From positions 1 to 17,091 of the forward strand of contig CAMTBF010000017.1 in assembly GCA_947068385.1 (NCBI GenBank): DNA of 17,091 bases. Reading direction: 5' to 3'. Shown here piece by piece: positions 1 through 7,082 of this stretch. This DNA comes from an uncultured Lachnospiraceae bacterium. Its GTDB lineage: Bacteria; Bacillota; Clostridia; Lachnospirales; Lachnospiraceae. Under the pieces are notes generated by a model. The model saw only the letters and a program-made list of their open reading frames with translations. It had not been told where the DNA came from and did not search any database. Numbering within the stretch: the stretch's first letter is position 1; each line of letters begins with the position of its first letter. Both the position numbers and the translations under genes were made by a program.

Positions 1-109
1 TGTAGCGGACAACCTGATCAGCAATGTGAAGTACAAAGTGGAAGAATTTACCGGTATCGAGATCGAGAAGATCAATATCTATGTAGACGGTGTCAGAGTG
101 ATTGATTAA
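1..109 (+). CDS. Asp23/Gls24 family protein (YloU-like), C-terminal fragment
   Basis: Only the last 35 codons are present, read from base 2 to the TAA at 107-109. The visible end, with NVKYKVEEFTGIEIEKI followed by NIYVDGVRVID, matches the typical C-terminus of Asp23/Gls24 (DUF322) proteins, which are small cytoplasmic or membrane-associated proteins linked to cell-envelope homeostasis. In Firmicutes this gene (yloU in Bacillus) lies directly upstream of yloV, exactly as here. The stop codon is embedded in the Shine-Dalgarno of the next gene, so the two are probably translationally coupled. The start and N-terminus lie outside the window. The family call rests on a short fragment plus synteny. 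Confidence 0.85.
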   Translation, partial: VADNLISNVKYKVEEFTGIEIEKINIYVDGVRVID

Positions 110-114
110 GGAGG
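107..114 (+). promoter_or_regulatory. Ribosome binding site that fixes the yloV start at a GTG
   Basis: TAAGGAGG overlaps the stop codon of the upstream Asp23 gene and stands 8 bases before a GTG at 123. The same frame stays open back to a TTG at 102, but that codon lies upstream of this site and inside the previous gene. GTG 123 is therefore the likely start. Confidence 0.8.
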
Positions 115-122
115 AGCGTGTC

Positions 123-1832
123 GTGAGTTTACAGCAAATCGATGCCGGGATGCTTTCCAGGATGTTCCTGGCCGGCGCAAAGAATTTGGAGAGCAAGAAG
201 GAGTGGATCAATGAACTGAACGTTTTCCCCGTCCCCGACGGCGACACGGGCACCAATATGACCATGACCATCATGTCTGCGGCCAGGGAAGTCCTGGAGC
301 TGGGCGGCGCGGTTGACATGCAGGGGCTGTGCAAGGCCATCTCCAGCGGCTCCCTGCGCGGGGCGAGGGGGAACTCCGGCGTCATCCTGTCACAGCTCTT
401 CCGCGGCTTCACCAGGAGGATCAAGGAGGAGGAGAGCCTGACGATCCCCGTCCTTGCGGAAGCCTTCGACAAGGCCGTGGAGACTGCCTACAAGGCCGTC
501 ATGAAGCCCAAGGAGGGAACCATCCTCACCGTTGCCAGAGGCGCGGCGGAGAAGGCCCAGGAGCTTGTGGAGGACGGCTGTACGGATATGGAGAGATTCC
601 TCTCCACCATCATCGCCCATGCGGAATATGTGCTGAGCCAGACCCCGGAGATGCTCCCCGTGCTGAAGCAGGCCGGCGTGGTGGATTCCGGCGGGCAGGG
701 GCTCATCACGGTGCTCTCCGGCGCTTTCGACGCGTTCCTGGGCAAGGAGCTGGATCTGTCCATCAAGCCCTCCGGCGCGGCAGGCGGCGGCAAGGCTTCC
801 GGCCAGAGGCAGGCAGAGGAGCAGATGGAGATCAAGTTCGGCTATTGCACGGAATTCATCATCATGCTGAACAAGACCTTCAACATCAAGACAGAGATGG
901 ATTTCAAGGCTTATCTGGAGTCCATCGGCGATTCCATTGTATGTGTGGCAGACGACGATGTCGTGAAGGTGCACGTACATACCAATGACCCTGGCCTGGC
1001 GATCCAGAAGGCATTGAAGTATGGCGCGCTTTCCAACATGAAGATCGACAACATGCGTCTGGAGCATCAGGAGAAGCTCTTCAAGATGGCGGAGAAGGAA
1101 GAGGGGAAGGCCGCGGGGCAGGGATCCGGCCAGGCAGCGCAGGCGGCCGGGGCAGCGGCAGATGCGCCGCCCAAGGACTTCGGCTTCATCGCCGTCTCCG
1201 TGGGAGAGGGCATCAACGAGATCTTCCGCAGCCTGGGCGTGGACTACATCATCGAGGGCGGACAGACCATGAACCCCAGCACCGCGGACATCCTGGACGC
1301 GGTGGACAAGGTCAATGCCAAGACCATATTCATCCTGCCCAACAACAAGAACATCATCCTGGCGGCGAACCAGGCCGCGGAGCTCACCGCGGAGAAGGAC
1401 CTTTTCGTGATCCCCACCAAGACCATCCCCCAGGGGATCACCGCCGTCATCAATTTCGTGCCGGAGCTGTCCGTGGAGGAGAACGAGGCGAACATGCTGG
1501 CCGAAATCGAGCATGTCAGCACCGGGCAGGTGACCTACGCGGTGCGCGATACGGTCATCGATGACAAGGAGATCAAAAAGGGCGACTTCATGGGAATCGG
1601 CGATGGGGGCATCCTTGCCGTGGGCGGGGACATGACCGCGGTGGCGGGGGATACCGTGTCGAAGATGATGACCCAGGAGAGCGAGCTGATCAGCATTTAC
1701 TATGGGAGCGATGTGAAGGAGGAGGCTGCGGAGGCGTTCCGGGCACAGATCGCGGACCGCTATCCCGACTGCGACATCGAGCTGCAGTACGGCGGCCAGC
1801 CCATCTACTATTATGTCATGTCTGTGGAATAG
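123..1832 (+). CDS. yloV: DAK2 domain fatty acid kinase subunit (YloV/FakA family)
   Basis: This 569-residue protein belongs to the YloV/FakA family, the ATP-binding kinase subunit that phosphorylates fatty acids carried by a DegV-type FakB protein to give acyl phosphates for phospholipid synthesis. The N-terminal DAK2 (dihydroxyacetone kinase-like) domain, about residues 5-200, carries the ATP/Mg motif PVPDGDTGTNM near residues 36-46 and the segment GSLRGARGNSGVILSQ. A central domain (about 235-320) includes CTEFIIML and VKVHVHTNDPG, and the C-terminal domain (about 352-569) includes PNNKNIILAANQA. An Ala/Gly/Gln-rich linker of about 27 residues (about 325-351) joins the last two. The GTG start follows TAAGGAGG. 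The length is close to the Bacillus homologue. A DegV gene lies two genes downstream and is a plausible partner. The fatty-acid kinase role is inferred from the family. Confidence 0.92.
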   Translation: MSLQQIDAGMLSRMFLAGAKNLESKKEWINELNVFPVPDGDTGTNMTMTIMSAAREVLELGGAVDMQGLCKAISSGSLRGARGNSGVILSQLFRGFTRRIKEEESLTIPVLAEAFDKAVETAYKAVMKPKEGTILTVARGAAEKAQELVEDGCTDMERFLSTIIAHAEYVLSQTPEMLPVLKQAGVVDSGGQGLITVLSGAFDAFLGKELDLSIKPSGAAGGGKASGQRQAEEQMEIKFGYCTEFIIMLNKTFNIKTEMDFKAYLESIGDSIVCVADDDVVKVHVHTNDPGLAIQKALKYGALSNMKIDNMRLEHQEKLFKMAEKEEGKAAGQGSGQAAQAAGAAADAPPKDFGFIAVSVGEGINEIFRSLGVDYIIEGGQTMNPSTADILDAVDKVNAKTIFILPNNKNIILAANQAAELTAEKDLFVIPTKTIPQGITAVINFVPELSVEENEANMLAEIEHVSTGQVTYAVRDTVIDDKEIKKGDFMGIGDGGILAVGGDMTAVAGDTVSKMMTQESELISIYYGSDVKEEAAEAFRAQIADRYPDCDIELQYGGQPIYYYVMSVE

Positions 1833-1855
1833 ATCTGAACTGTTGCGGGGAGTGC

Positions 1856-1888
1856 AGGAGGGAGGCAGATTGGCGCTGTCTCCTTCCT
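1856..1888 (+). other. Long mRNA hairpin between yloV and recG
   Basis: Arms 1856-1868 (AGGAGGGAGGCAG) and 1876-1888 (CTGTCTCCTTCCT) pair over 13 bp with two G-U pairs and a 7-base loop. Only two T residues follow, so it is a poor intrinsic terminator. The 3' arm contains CTCCT, which could also pair with the recG Shine-Dalgarno at 1907-1914. The hairpin may therefore stabilise the mRNA end or modulate recG translation. The structure is seen in the sequence; the role is inference. Confidence 0.5.
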
Positions 1889-1917
1889 TTGTGATGGACA
1901 CGCCGTAGAGGAGGCTT

Positions 1918-3990
1918 ATGGACAGGGATACGCCTATAACGGAGCTGAAAGGGGTGGGTGAGAAGACCGGCGGGCTGTTCAGGAAGCTGGATATCCGGAC
2001 GGTGGGGGATCTCCTCGCGGCCTATCCCAGGGACTACGAGGTGTTCGGAGAGCCCGTGAAGATCGGCCGGGCCGTCTCCGGGGAGGTCTGCGCCGTCCAG
2101 GGGGCCGTCTCCGGCATCCCCAATGAGCGGAGGATCCGGAGCCTGAGCATCCTGAACGTGGTGATAGCGGACGAGTCCGGCCGCCTGCAGCTGACCTTCT
2201 ACAACATGCCCTTCCTGAAAAAGACGCTGCGCCAGGGCGGGCTCTATATCTTCCGCGGCCTGGTCCGGGCAAAGGGCGCCGTCCTGGCCATGGAGCAGCC
2301 CAAAATCTTCTCCCCGGCGGACTACGGCAGGCTCATGAACCGCCTGGTGCCCCGGTATGCCCTGACAAAGGGCCTGACCAACCAGGCGGTGCAGAAATAT
2401 GTGCGGCAGGCGCTGGCGGGCTATGCCTTCGAGCCGGAATACCACGACCCGGCCCTGCTGGAGGAGAACCGTCTGGTCTCCTGGAGGGAGGCCGTAGAGA
2501 CGGTGCATTTCCCGGATGACCGGGATTCCCTGATAAGGGCCAGGCGGCGGCTGGTGTTCGACGAGTTCTTCTCGTTCCTGTACCTGATGCGCAAAGGGCG
2601 GCAGATGGACGGGCAGCTTGCAAACGCCCACCGGATGCTGGAGACCGCGGATACCCGGCGCTTCCTGGAGCAGCTCCCCTTTCCCCTGACGAAGGCCCAG
2701 GAAAGGGTCTGGCGGGAGATTCGGGAGGATCTGGCAGGGGAGAGCTGCATGAACCGCCTGGTACAGGGGGATGTGGGTTCCGGCAAGACGATCGTGGCCG
2801 TGCTGGCGCTGCTGATGACCGCCGCCAACGGGTATCAGGGCGCGCTGATGGCTCCCACGGAGGTGCTGGCCGTACAGCATTTCGAGACCATACAGGGCTA
2901 TGTGAAAAGGTATGGCCTGATCTTCCGCCCTGTGCTGCTGGTGGGCTCCATGACCGCGAAAGAGAAGCGGGAGGCCTACGCGGCCATTGCCGCCGGTGAG
3001 GCCAACCTGGTCATCGGCACCCACGCCCTGATCCAGGAGAAGGTGCAGTACCGCTCCCTGGGGCTGGTGGTGACGGACGAGCAGCACCGGTTCGGGGTCA
3101 GGCAGCGGGAGCTTTTGGCGCAGAAGGGGGAGGATTCCCACATCCTGGTCATGAGCGCCACGCCCATTCCCAGGACATTGGCCATCATCCTATACGGAGA
3201 CCTCCATCTGTCGGTCATCGACGAGCTGCCCGCGGACAGGCTGCCCATCAAGAACTGCGTGGTAAATACCGGCTACCGGCCCAGGGCCTACCGGTTCATC
3301 GCCGGACAGGTGGCCCAGGGGCGGCAGGTCTATGTCATCTGTCCCCAGGTAGAGGGGGACGGCGATGACGCCGAGGGCGGGCTTCCCATGGAGAATGTGG
3401 TGGACTACGCGAAGACGCTTAAAAGCATGCTGCCGGCCGATATCCGGGTGTCCTATCTCCACGGCAGGATGCGCCCCGGGGACAAGAACCGCATCATGAA
3501 TCAGTTCGCGGAGCATTCCATCGATGTGCTGGTGTCCACCACGGTCATAGAGGTGGGGATCAATGTGCCCAACGCCACGGTGATGATGGTGGAGAACGCG
3601 GAGCGCTTCGGCCTGGCCCAGCTCCACCAGCTCAGAGGGCGGGTAGGCCGGGGGGAGCACCAGAGCTACTGCATCTTCGTCAGCGCGGACGAGAAGGCGG
3701 AATCCATGGAGAGGCTGGAGATCCTGAACAAGTCCAACGACGGCTTCCACATCGCTTCGGAGGACCTGAAGCTCCGGGGGCCGGGGGAGCTGTTCGGCAT
3801 CCGGCAGAGCGGGGAATTCTCCTTCCGGGTGGGGGACATCTACGCGGACGCCGGGCTGCTGAAGCAGGCCTCCGAGGCGGTGGACAGGCTGCTGGCCGCC
3901 GATTCGGAGCTGAGCCTGCCGGAGCATGGCCGCCTGAAGGCGCATCTGGAGAAGGAGGCGCAGGCGGGGGTGGACTTTCGGTCCATATGA
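1918..3990 (+). CDS. recG: ATP-dependent DNA helicase RecG
   Basis: A full-length RecG of 690 residues, the superfamily 2 helicase that remodels stalled replication forks and branched recombination intermediates. The N-terminal wedge/OB region (about 1-160) starts with ITELKGVGEKTGGLFRKLDI, typical of RecG. The helicase core shows PFPLTKAQ, Walker A GDVGSGKT (284-291), Walker B DEQH (387-390), SATPIPRTLA (about 413-422), the motif V region STTVIEVGINVPNA and the motif VI sequence QLRGRVGRG (about 572-580). Near the C-terminus is EDLKLRGPGELFG. The ATG follows AGAGGAGG with 3 bases between. The yloV-recG order is common in Firmicutes. No key motif is missing. Confidence 0.97.
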   Translation: MDRDTPITELKGVGEKTGGLFRKLDIRTVGDLLAAYPRDYEVFGEPVKIGRAVSGEVCAVQGAVSGIPNERRIRSLSILNVVIADESGRLQLTFYNMPFLKKTLRQGGLYIFRGLVRAKGAVLAMEQPKIFSPADYGRLMNRLVPRYALTKGLTNQAVQKYVRQALAGYAFEPEYHDPALLEENRLVSWREAVETVHFPDDRDSLIRARRRLVFDEFFSFLYLMRKGRQMDGQLANAHRMLETADTRRFLEQLPFPLTKAQERVWREIREDLAGESCMNRLVQGDVGSGKTIVAVLALLMTAANGYQGALMAPTEVLAVQHFETIQGYVKRYGLIFRPVLLVGSMTAKEKREAYAAIAAGEANLVIGTHALIQEKVQYRSLGLVVTDEQHRFGVRQRELLAQKGEDSHILVMSATPIPRTLAIILYGDLHLSVIDELPADRLPIKNCVVNTGYRPRAYRFIAGQVAQGRQVYVICPQVEGDGDDAEGGLPMENVVDYAKTLKSMLPADIRVSYLHGRMRPGDKNRIMNQFAEHSIDVLVSTTVIEVGINVPNATVMMVENAERFGLAQLHQLRGRVGRGEHQSYCIFVSADEKAESMERLEILNKSNDGFHIASEDLKLRGPGELFGIRQSGEFSFRVGDIYADAGLLKQASEAVDRLLAADSELSLPEHGRLKAHLEKEAQAGVDFRSI

Positions 3991-4063
3991 TAGATAGGAA
4001 TGTATTTTGAAACAAAACATGTGGCATATCGGGAAAACGTATGCACGGAAACGAGGGAATGTT

Positions 4064-4933
4064 ATGTCAAATGTGGCAATCGTAACGGACAGCAACAGTG
4101 GTATCACACAGGCAGCGGGAAAGGAGCTGGGCATCTATGTGCTGCCCATGCCCTTTATGATCGACGAGGAGACCTATTTCGAGGATATCGACCTGACCCA
4201 GGAGCAGTTTTATGAAAAGCTGGCCTCCGGCGCCAATATCGCCACCAGCCAGCCGTCCCCGGAGTCTGTGATGAATCTGTGGGACAAGGTCCTGGAGGAG
4301 CATGACGAGCTGGTCCACATCCCCATGAGCAGCGGGCTGTCGGGCTCCTGCCAGAGCGCCATGATCCTGGCCCGGGAGTATGACGGGCGGGTGCAGGTGG
4401 TGAACAATCAGCGGATCTCGGTGACCCAGCGGCAGTCCTGCCTGGACGCGAAGCTTTTGGCGGCGAAGGGGAAGAGCGCCGGGGAGATCAGGGAATTCCT
4501 GGAAGAGGATAAGTTCAACAGCAGCATCTATATCATGCTGGATACGCTGTACTATCTGAAAAAGGGCGGGAGGATCACGCCTGCGGCCGCGGCGATCGGG
4601 ACGATGCTGCGGTTGAAGCCTGTGCTGACCATCCAGGGGGAGAAGCTGGACGCCTTTGCCAAGGCCAGGACCACGAATCAGGGGAAGGCCATCATGATGA
4701 CGGCCATCAGGAACGATATCGAGAACCGGTTCGGGGGGATGACGGATGATAAGCATATCTGGCTGCAGATCGCGCATACGGCGAACCGGGAGGAGGCGGA
4801 GCTCTATAAGAAGGAGATACTGGAACGGTTTCCGGGGTATGATGTGCATGTGGACGCGCTGTCGTTGAGCGTGGCGTGCCATATCGGGCCCGGGGCGCTG
4901 GCATTTGCCTGCTGCAGGAAGGTTCAGGTTTAG
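4064..4933 (+). CDS. DegV family fatty-acid-binding protein (FakB-type)
   Basis: This 289-residue DegV-fold protein probably binds a fatty acid in its central pocket and presents the carboxylate to FakA/YloV for phosphorylation. Visible family motifs are VTDSNSGI (7-14), TSQPSP (62-67), PMSSGLSGSCQSA (87-99), YYLKKGGRI (163-171) and the C-terminal HIGPGALAFA. The frame is open upstream to a TTG at 4007, but homologues begin at SNVAIVTDS and GAGGGA lies 5 bases before the ATG at 4064, so that start is chosen. It sits 73 bases after recG and two genes after yloV, which supports a kinase-carrier partnership. Which fatty acid it binds cannot be read from the sequence. Confidence 0.93.
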   Translation: MSNVAIVTDSNSGITQAAGKELGIYVLPMPFMIDEETYFEDIDLTQEQFYEKLASGANIATSQPSPESVMNLWDKVLEEHDELVHIPMSSGLSGSCQSAMILAREYDGRVQVVNNQRISVTQRQSCLDAKLLAAKGKSAGEIREFLEEDKFNSSIYIMLDTLYYLKKGGRITPAAAAIGTMLRLKPVLTIQGEKLDAFAKARTTNQGKAIMMTAIRNDIENRFGGMTDDKHIWLQIAHTANREEAELYKKEILERFPGYDVHVDALSLSVACHIGPGALAFACCRKVQV

Positions 4934-4945
4934 CGAAAAAACTTC

Positions 4946-4974
4946 TTGCATTTTGCAGGAAATTCGGGTATCAT
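4946..4974 (+). promoter_or_regulatory. Sigma-A-type promoter of the topoisomerase B subunit gene
   Basis: A -35-like TTGCAT (4946-4951) and a -10 TATCAT (4969-4974; five of six consensus bases) are separated by exactly 17 bases. Transcription would start near 4981, leaving a leader of about 86 bases. The -35 match is modest. The promoter lies just after the degV stop. Confidence 0.6.
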
Positions 4975-4980
4975 GGAATC

Positions 4981-4994
4981 AGAACGTATGTTCT
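4981..4994 (+). promoter_or_regulatory. Candidate LexA (SOS) operator upstream of parE
   Basis: AGAACGTATGTTCT has a GAAC-N4-GTTC core that fits the Gram-positive LexA/DinR pattern GAACRNRYGTTC at every defined position; only the outer C/G pair of the Bacillus consensus is replaced by A/T. It starts 6 bases after the -10 hexamer, so it covers the expected transcription start, a position where LexA would block RNA polymerase. To my recollection parE and parC are listed in the B. subtilis LexA regulon. LexA binding here is inference. Confidence 0.55.
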
Positions 4995-5066
4995 TCTGCT
5001 CCCGGGAAAGCGGTGCGGGACATGACAGTCATGGGACAGAAGGGTTTTGGAATGAGAGGTTTATAG

Positions 5067-6998
5067 ATGGCAAGTGGTGTGGGTGTTGGGAATTATGATG
5101 CCTCCAGCATTACGGTGCTGGAGGGGCTGGAGGCTGTGCGGAAGCGGCCGGGGATGTATATCGGCAGCGTGTCCACCAAGGGGCTGAACCATCTGATCTA
5201 TGAGATCGTGGACAATGCGGTGGACGAGCATCTGGCGGGGGTCTGCGATACGATCCGGGTGGTGCTGGAGGCGGACGGGTCCGCCACGGTGATAGACAAC
5301 GGGCGCGGCATCCCGGTGGGGATGCATGAGAAGGGGATCAGCGCGGAGCGGCTGGTCTTCACCACGCTTCATGCGGGGGGAAAGTTCGACAATTCGGCGT
5401 ATAAGACCAGCGGAGGGCTGCACGGGGTGGGGTCTTCGGTGGTGAACGCGCTTTCCACCAGGTTGACCGTGACGGTCAAGACCGGCGGCTTTATCTATGA
5501 GGACAGATATGAGCGGGGGAATCCGGTGGTGGAGCTCCAGGACGGGCTGCTTCCGGTATTGGGGAAGACGAAGGAGTCGGGGACGATCATCAATTTCCTG
5601 CCGGACGACACGATCTTCGAGAAGACCCGGTTCAAGGAGGAGGATGTGAAGAGCCGGCTGCATGAGACGGCCTATCTGAACCCGAACCTGACGATCATAT
5701 TCGAGGACAGGCGGGGGGAAGCGCCGGAGTCGGTGACGTTCCATGAGCCGGACGGGATCACGGGCTTTGTGAAGGATATGAACAAGTCCCAGGAGGCCGT
5801 GCACGACATCGTCTATTTCAGCGGGGAGAGCGAGGGCATCTCCGTGGAGGTGGCCTTTCAGTATATCAATGAGTTCCATGAGAATGTGCTGGGGTTCTGC
5901 AACAACATATACAATTCCGAGGGCGGCACGCATCTGACGGGCTTTAAGACCATGTTCACCAACGTCATCAATACATACGCACGGAACCTGGGGATCCTGA
6001 AGGAGAAGGACGCCAATTTCACAGGGGCGGACGTGCGCAACGGCATGACGGCGGTGGTGTCGATCAAGCACCCGGATCCCCGCTTCGAGGGGCAGACCAA
6101 GACGAAGCTGGACAATCAGGACGCGGCCAAGGTGGTGTCCAAGGTGACGGGGGAGGAGATCGTGCATTTCTTCGACCGGAACCTGGAGACCCTGAAGAAC
6201 GTCATCTCCTGCGCGGAGAAGGCGGCCAAGATCCGCAAGTCCGAGGAGCGGGCGAAGACGAACATGCTGACGAAGCAGAAGTTCTCCTTCGACTCCAACG
6301 GGAAGCTGGCCAACTGCGAGTCCAAGACGCCCTCCCAGTGCGAGATCTTCATCGTGGAGGGGGATTCCGCCGGGGGCAGCGCCAAGATGGCCAGGAACCG
6401 CATGTTCCAGGCAATTCTGCCGATTCGGGGCAAGATTCTGAACGTGGAGAAGGCCAGCATCGACAAGGTTCTGGCCAACGCGGAGATCAAGACCATGATC
6501 AACGCCTTCGGCTGCGGGTTTTCCGAGGGGTACGGGAATGATTTCGATATCTCCAAGCTGCGCTATGACAAGATCATCATCATGGCTGATGCGGACGTGG
6601 ACGGGGCCCATATCTCCAACCTGCTGCTGACCCTGTTCTACCGGTTCATGCCGGAGCTGATCTTCGAGGGGCATGTGTACATCGCCATGCCGCCCCTGTA
6701 CAAGGCCATGCCCGCCAAGGGGGAGGAGCAGTATCTCTATGACGATAAAGCGTTGGAAAGATATCGCAAGACCCACAAGGGGCCCTTTACCCTGCAGCGG
6801 TACAAGGGATTGGGCGAGATGGACGCGGAGCAGCTCTGGGAGACCACGCTGAACCCGCAGACCCGCAGGATGAAGCTGGTGGAGATCGAGGACGCCAGGA
6901 TGGCCTCCGAGGTGACGGAGCTTCTGATGGGCACGGAGGTGCCGCCCCGGAAGACCTTCATCTATGAGCATGCGGTGGATGCGGAGCTGGATATCTGA
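5067..6998 (+). CDS. parE: Type IIA DNA topoisomerase B subunit (GyrB/ParE family), probably topoisomerase IV ParE
   Basis: The 643-residue protein is the ATPase/TOPRIM subunit of a type IIA topoisomerase. The GHKL ATPase domain shows VLEGLEAVRKRPGMYIG, catalytic E46 and N50 in YEIVDNAVDEH, DNGRGIP (77-83) and GGLHGVGSSVVNALS (116-130). The transducer has QTKTKL (344-349). TOPRIM has EGDSAGGSA (432-440) and DADVDG (508-513), and QRYKGLGEMD follows (577-586). GGTHLTGF resembles GyrB, whereas ParE usually has GGTHE. The segment after EGDSAGGSA reads KMARNR rather than the usual KQGRxR. A GAGAGG site lies 7 bases before the ATG. The A subunit follows after 84 bases. I prefer ParE because the partner lacks a GyrA box and no dnaA-type neighbours are present, but GyrB cannot be excluded. 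Confidence 0.85.
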   Translation: MASGVGVGNYDASSITVLEGLEAVRKRPGMYIGSVSTKGLNHLIYEIVDNAVDEHLAGVCDTIRVVLEADGSATVIDNGRGIPVGMHEKGISAERLVFTTLHAGGKFDNSAYKTSGGLHGVGSSVVNALSTRLTVTVKTGGFIYEDRYERGNPVVELQDGLLPVLGKTKESGTIINFLPDDTIFEKTRFKEEDVKSRLHETAYLNPNLTIIFEDRRGEAPESVTFHEPDGITGFVKDMNKSQEAVHDIVYFSGESEGISVEVAFQYINEFHENVLGFCNNIYNSEGGTHLTGFKTMFTNVINTYARNLGILKEKDANFTGADVRNGMTAVVSIKHPDPRFEGQTKTKLDNQDAAKVVSKVTGEEIVHFFDRNLETLKNVISCAEKAAKIRKSEERAKTNMLTKQKFSFDSNGKLANCESKTPSQCEIFIVEGDSAGGSAKMARNRMFQAILPIRGKILNVEKASIDKVLANAEIKTMINAFGCGFSEGYGNDFDISKLRYDKIIIMADADVDGAHISNLLLTLFYRFMPELIFEGHVYIAMPPLYKAMPAKGEEQYLYDDKALERYRKTHKGPFTLQRYKGLGEMDAEQLWETTLNPQTRRMKLVEIEDARMASEVTELLMGTEVPPRKTFIYEHAVDAELDI

Positions 6999-7004
6999 GG
7001 GCCC

Positions 7005-7026
7005 TGTGGATGCCACATTTTCTTTT
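7005..7026 (+). terminator. Weak terminator-like hairpin after parE
   Basis: A 5-bp stem TGTGG/CCACA (7005-7009 and 7013-7017) with a 3-base loop is followed by a T-rich run, TTTTCTTTT. The stem is short and the T-run overlaps the -35 of the next promoter, so it is at best a partial attenuator between parE and parC. Confidence 0.3.
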
Positions 7027-7052
7027 ACAAATCATGGATTGTATGGTAGAAT
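7024..7052 (+). promoter_or_regulatory. Sigma-A-type promoter of the topoisomerase A subunit gene
   Basis: TTTACA (7024-7029) and TAGAAT (7047-7052) each match five of six consensus bases and are spaced by exactly 17 bases. The predicted start near 7059 leaves a leader of about 24 bases. parC could therefore be transcribed independently of parE. Confidence 0.65.
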
Positions 7053-7082
7053 GATTATACTCGTGTAAAGGGTTGGAAATAA

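Noticed and set aside
390..1901. Long open frame on the minus strand opposite yloV
   Set aside because: It is antisense to a clear YloV gene, has no family motifs and its residue composition is that expected from reading GC-rich codons backwards.
1816..3141. Minus-strand open frame across recG
   Set aside because: It lies opposite conserved helicase motifs and has no supporting ribosome site or domain.
4000..4215. 71-codon open frame starting in the recG-degV gap
   Set aside because: It runs into degV in another frame and has no spacing between the purine run and its ATG. The DegV motifs in the overlapping frame are decisive.
4945..4962. Hairpin TCTTGCA/TGCAGGA after degV as a terminator
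   Set aside because: The stem of about 8 bp has a 3-base loop and a wobble pair, no T-run follows, and it overlaps the parE -35 region.
5022..5066. 14-codon open frame (MTVMGQKGFGMRGL) ending directly before the parE ATG
   Set aside because: It is in frame with parE and stops right before the start, which is suggestive of a leader peptide, but it lacks a good ribosome site and its sequence overlaps the parE Shine-Dalgarno. It is too short to support from one genome.
5061..7016. Open frame of about 650 codons antisense to the topoisomerase B subunit
   Set aside because: The plus strand encodes an intact GHKL/TOPRIM protein; the antisense product has no recognisable domain and results from few stop codons in GC-rich DNA.
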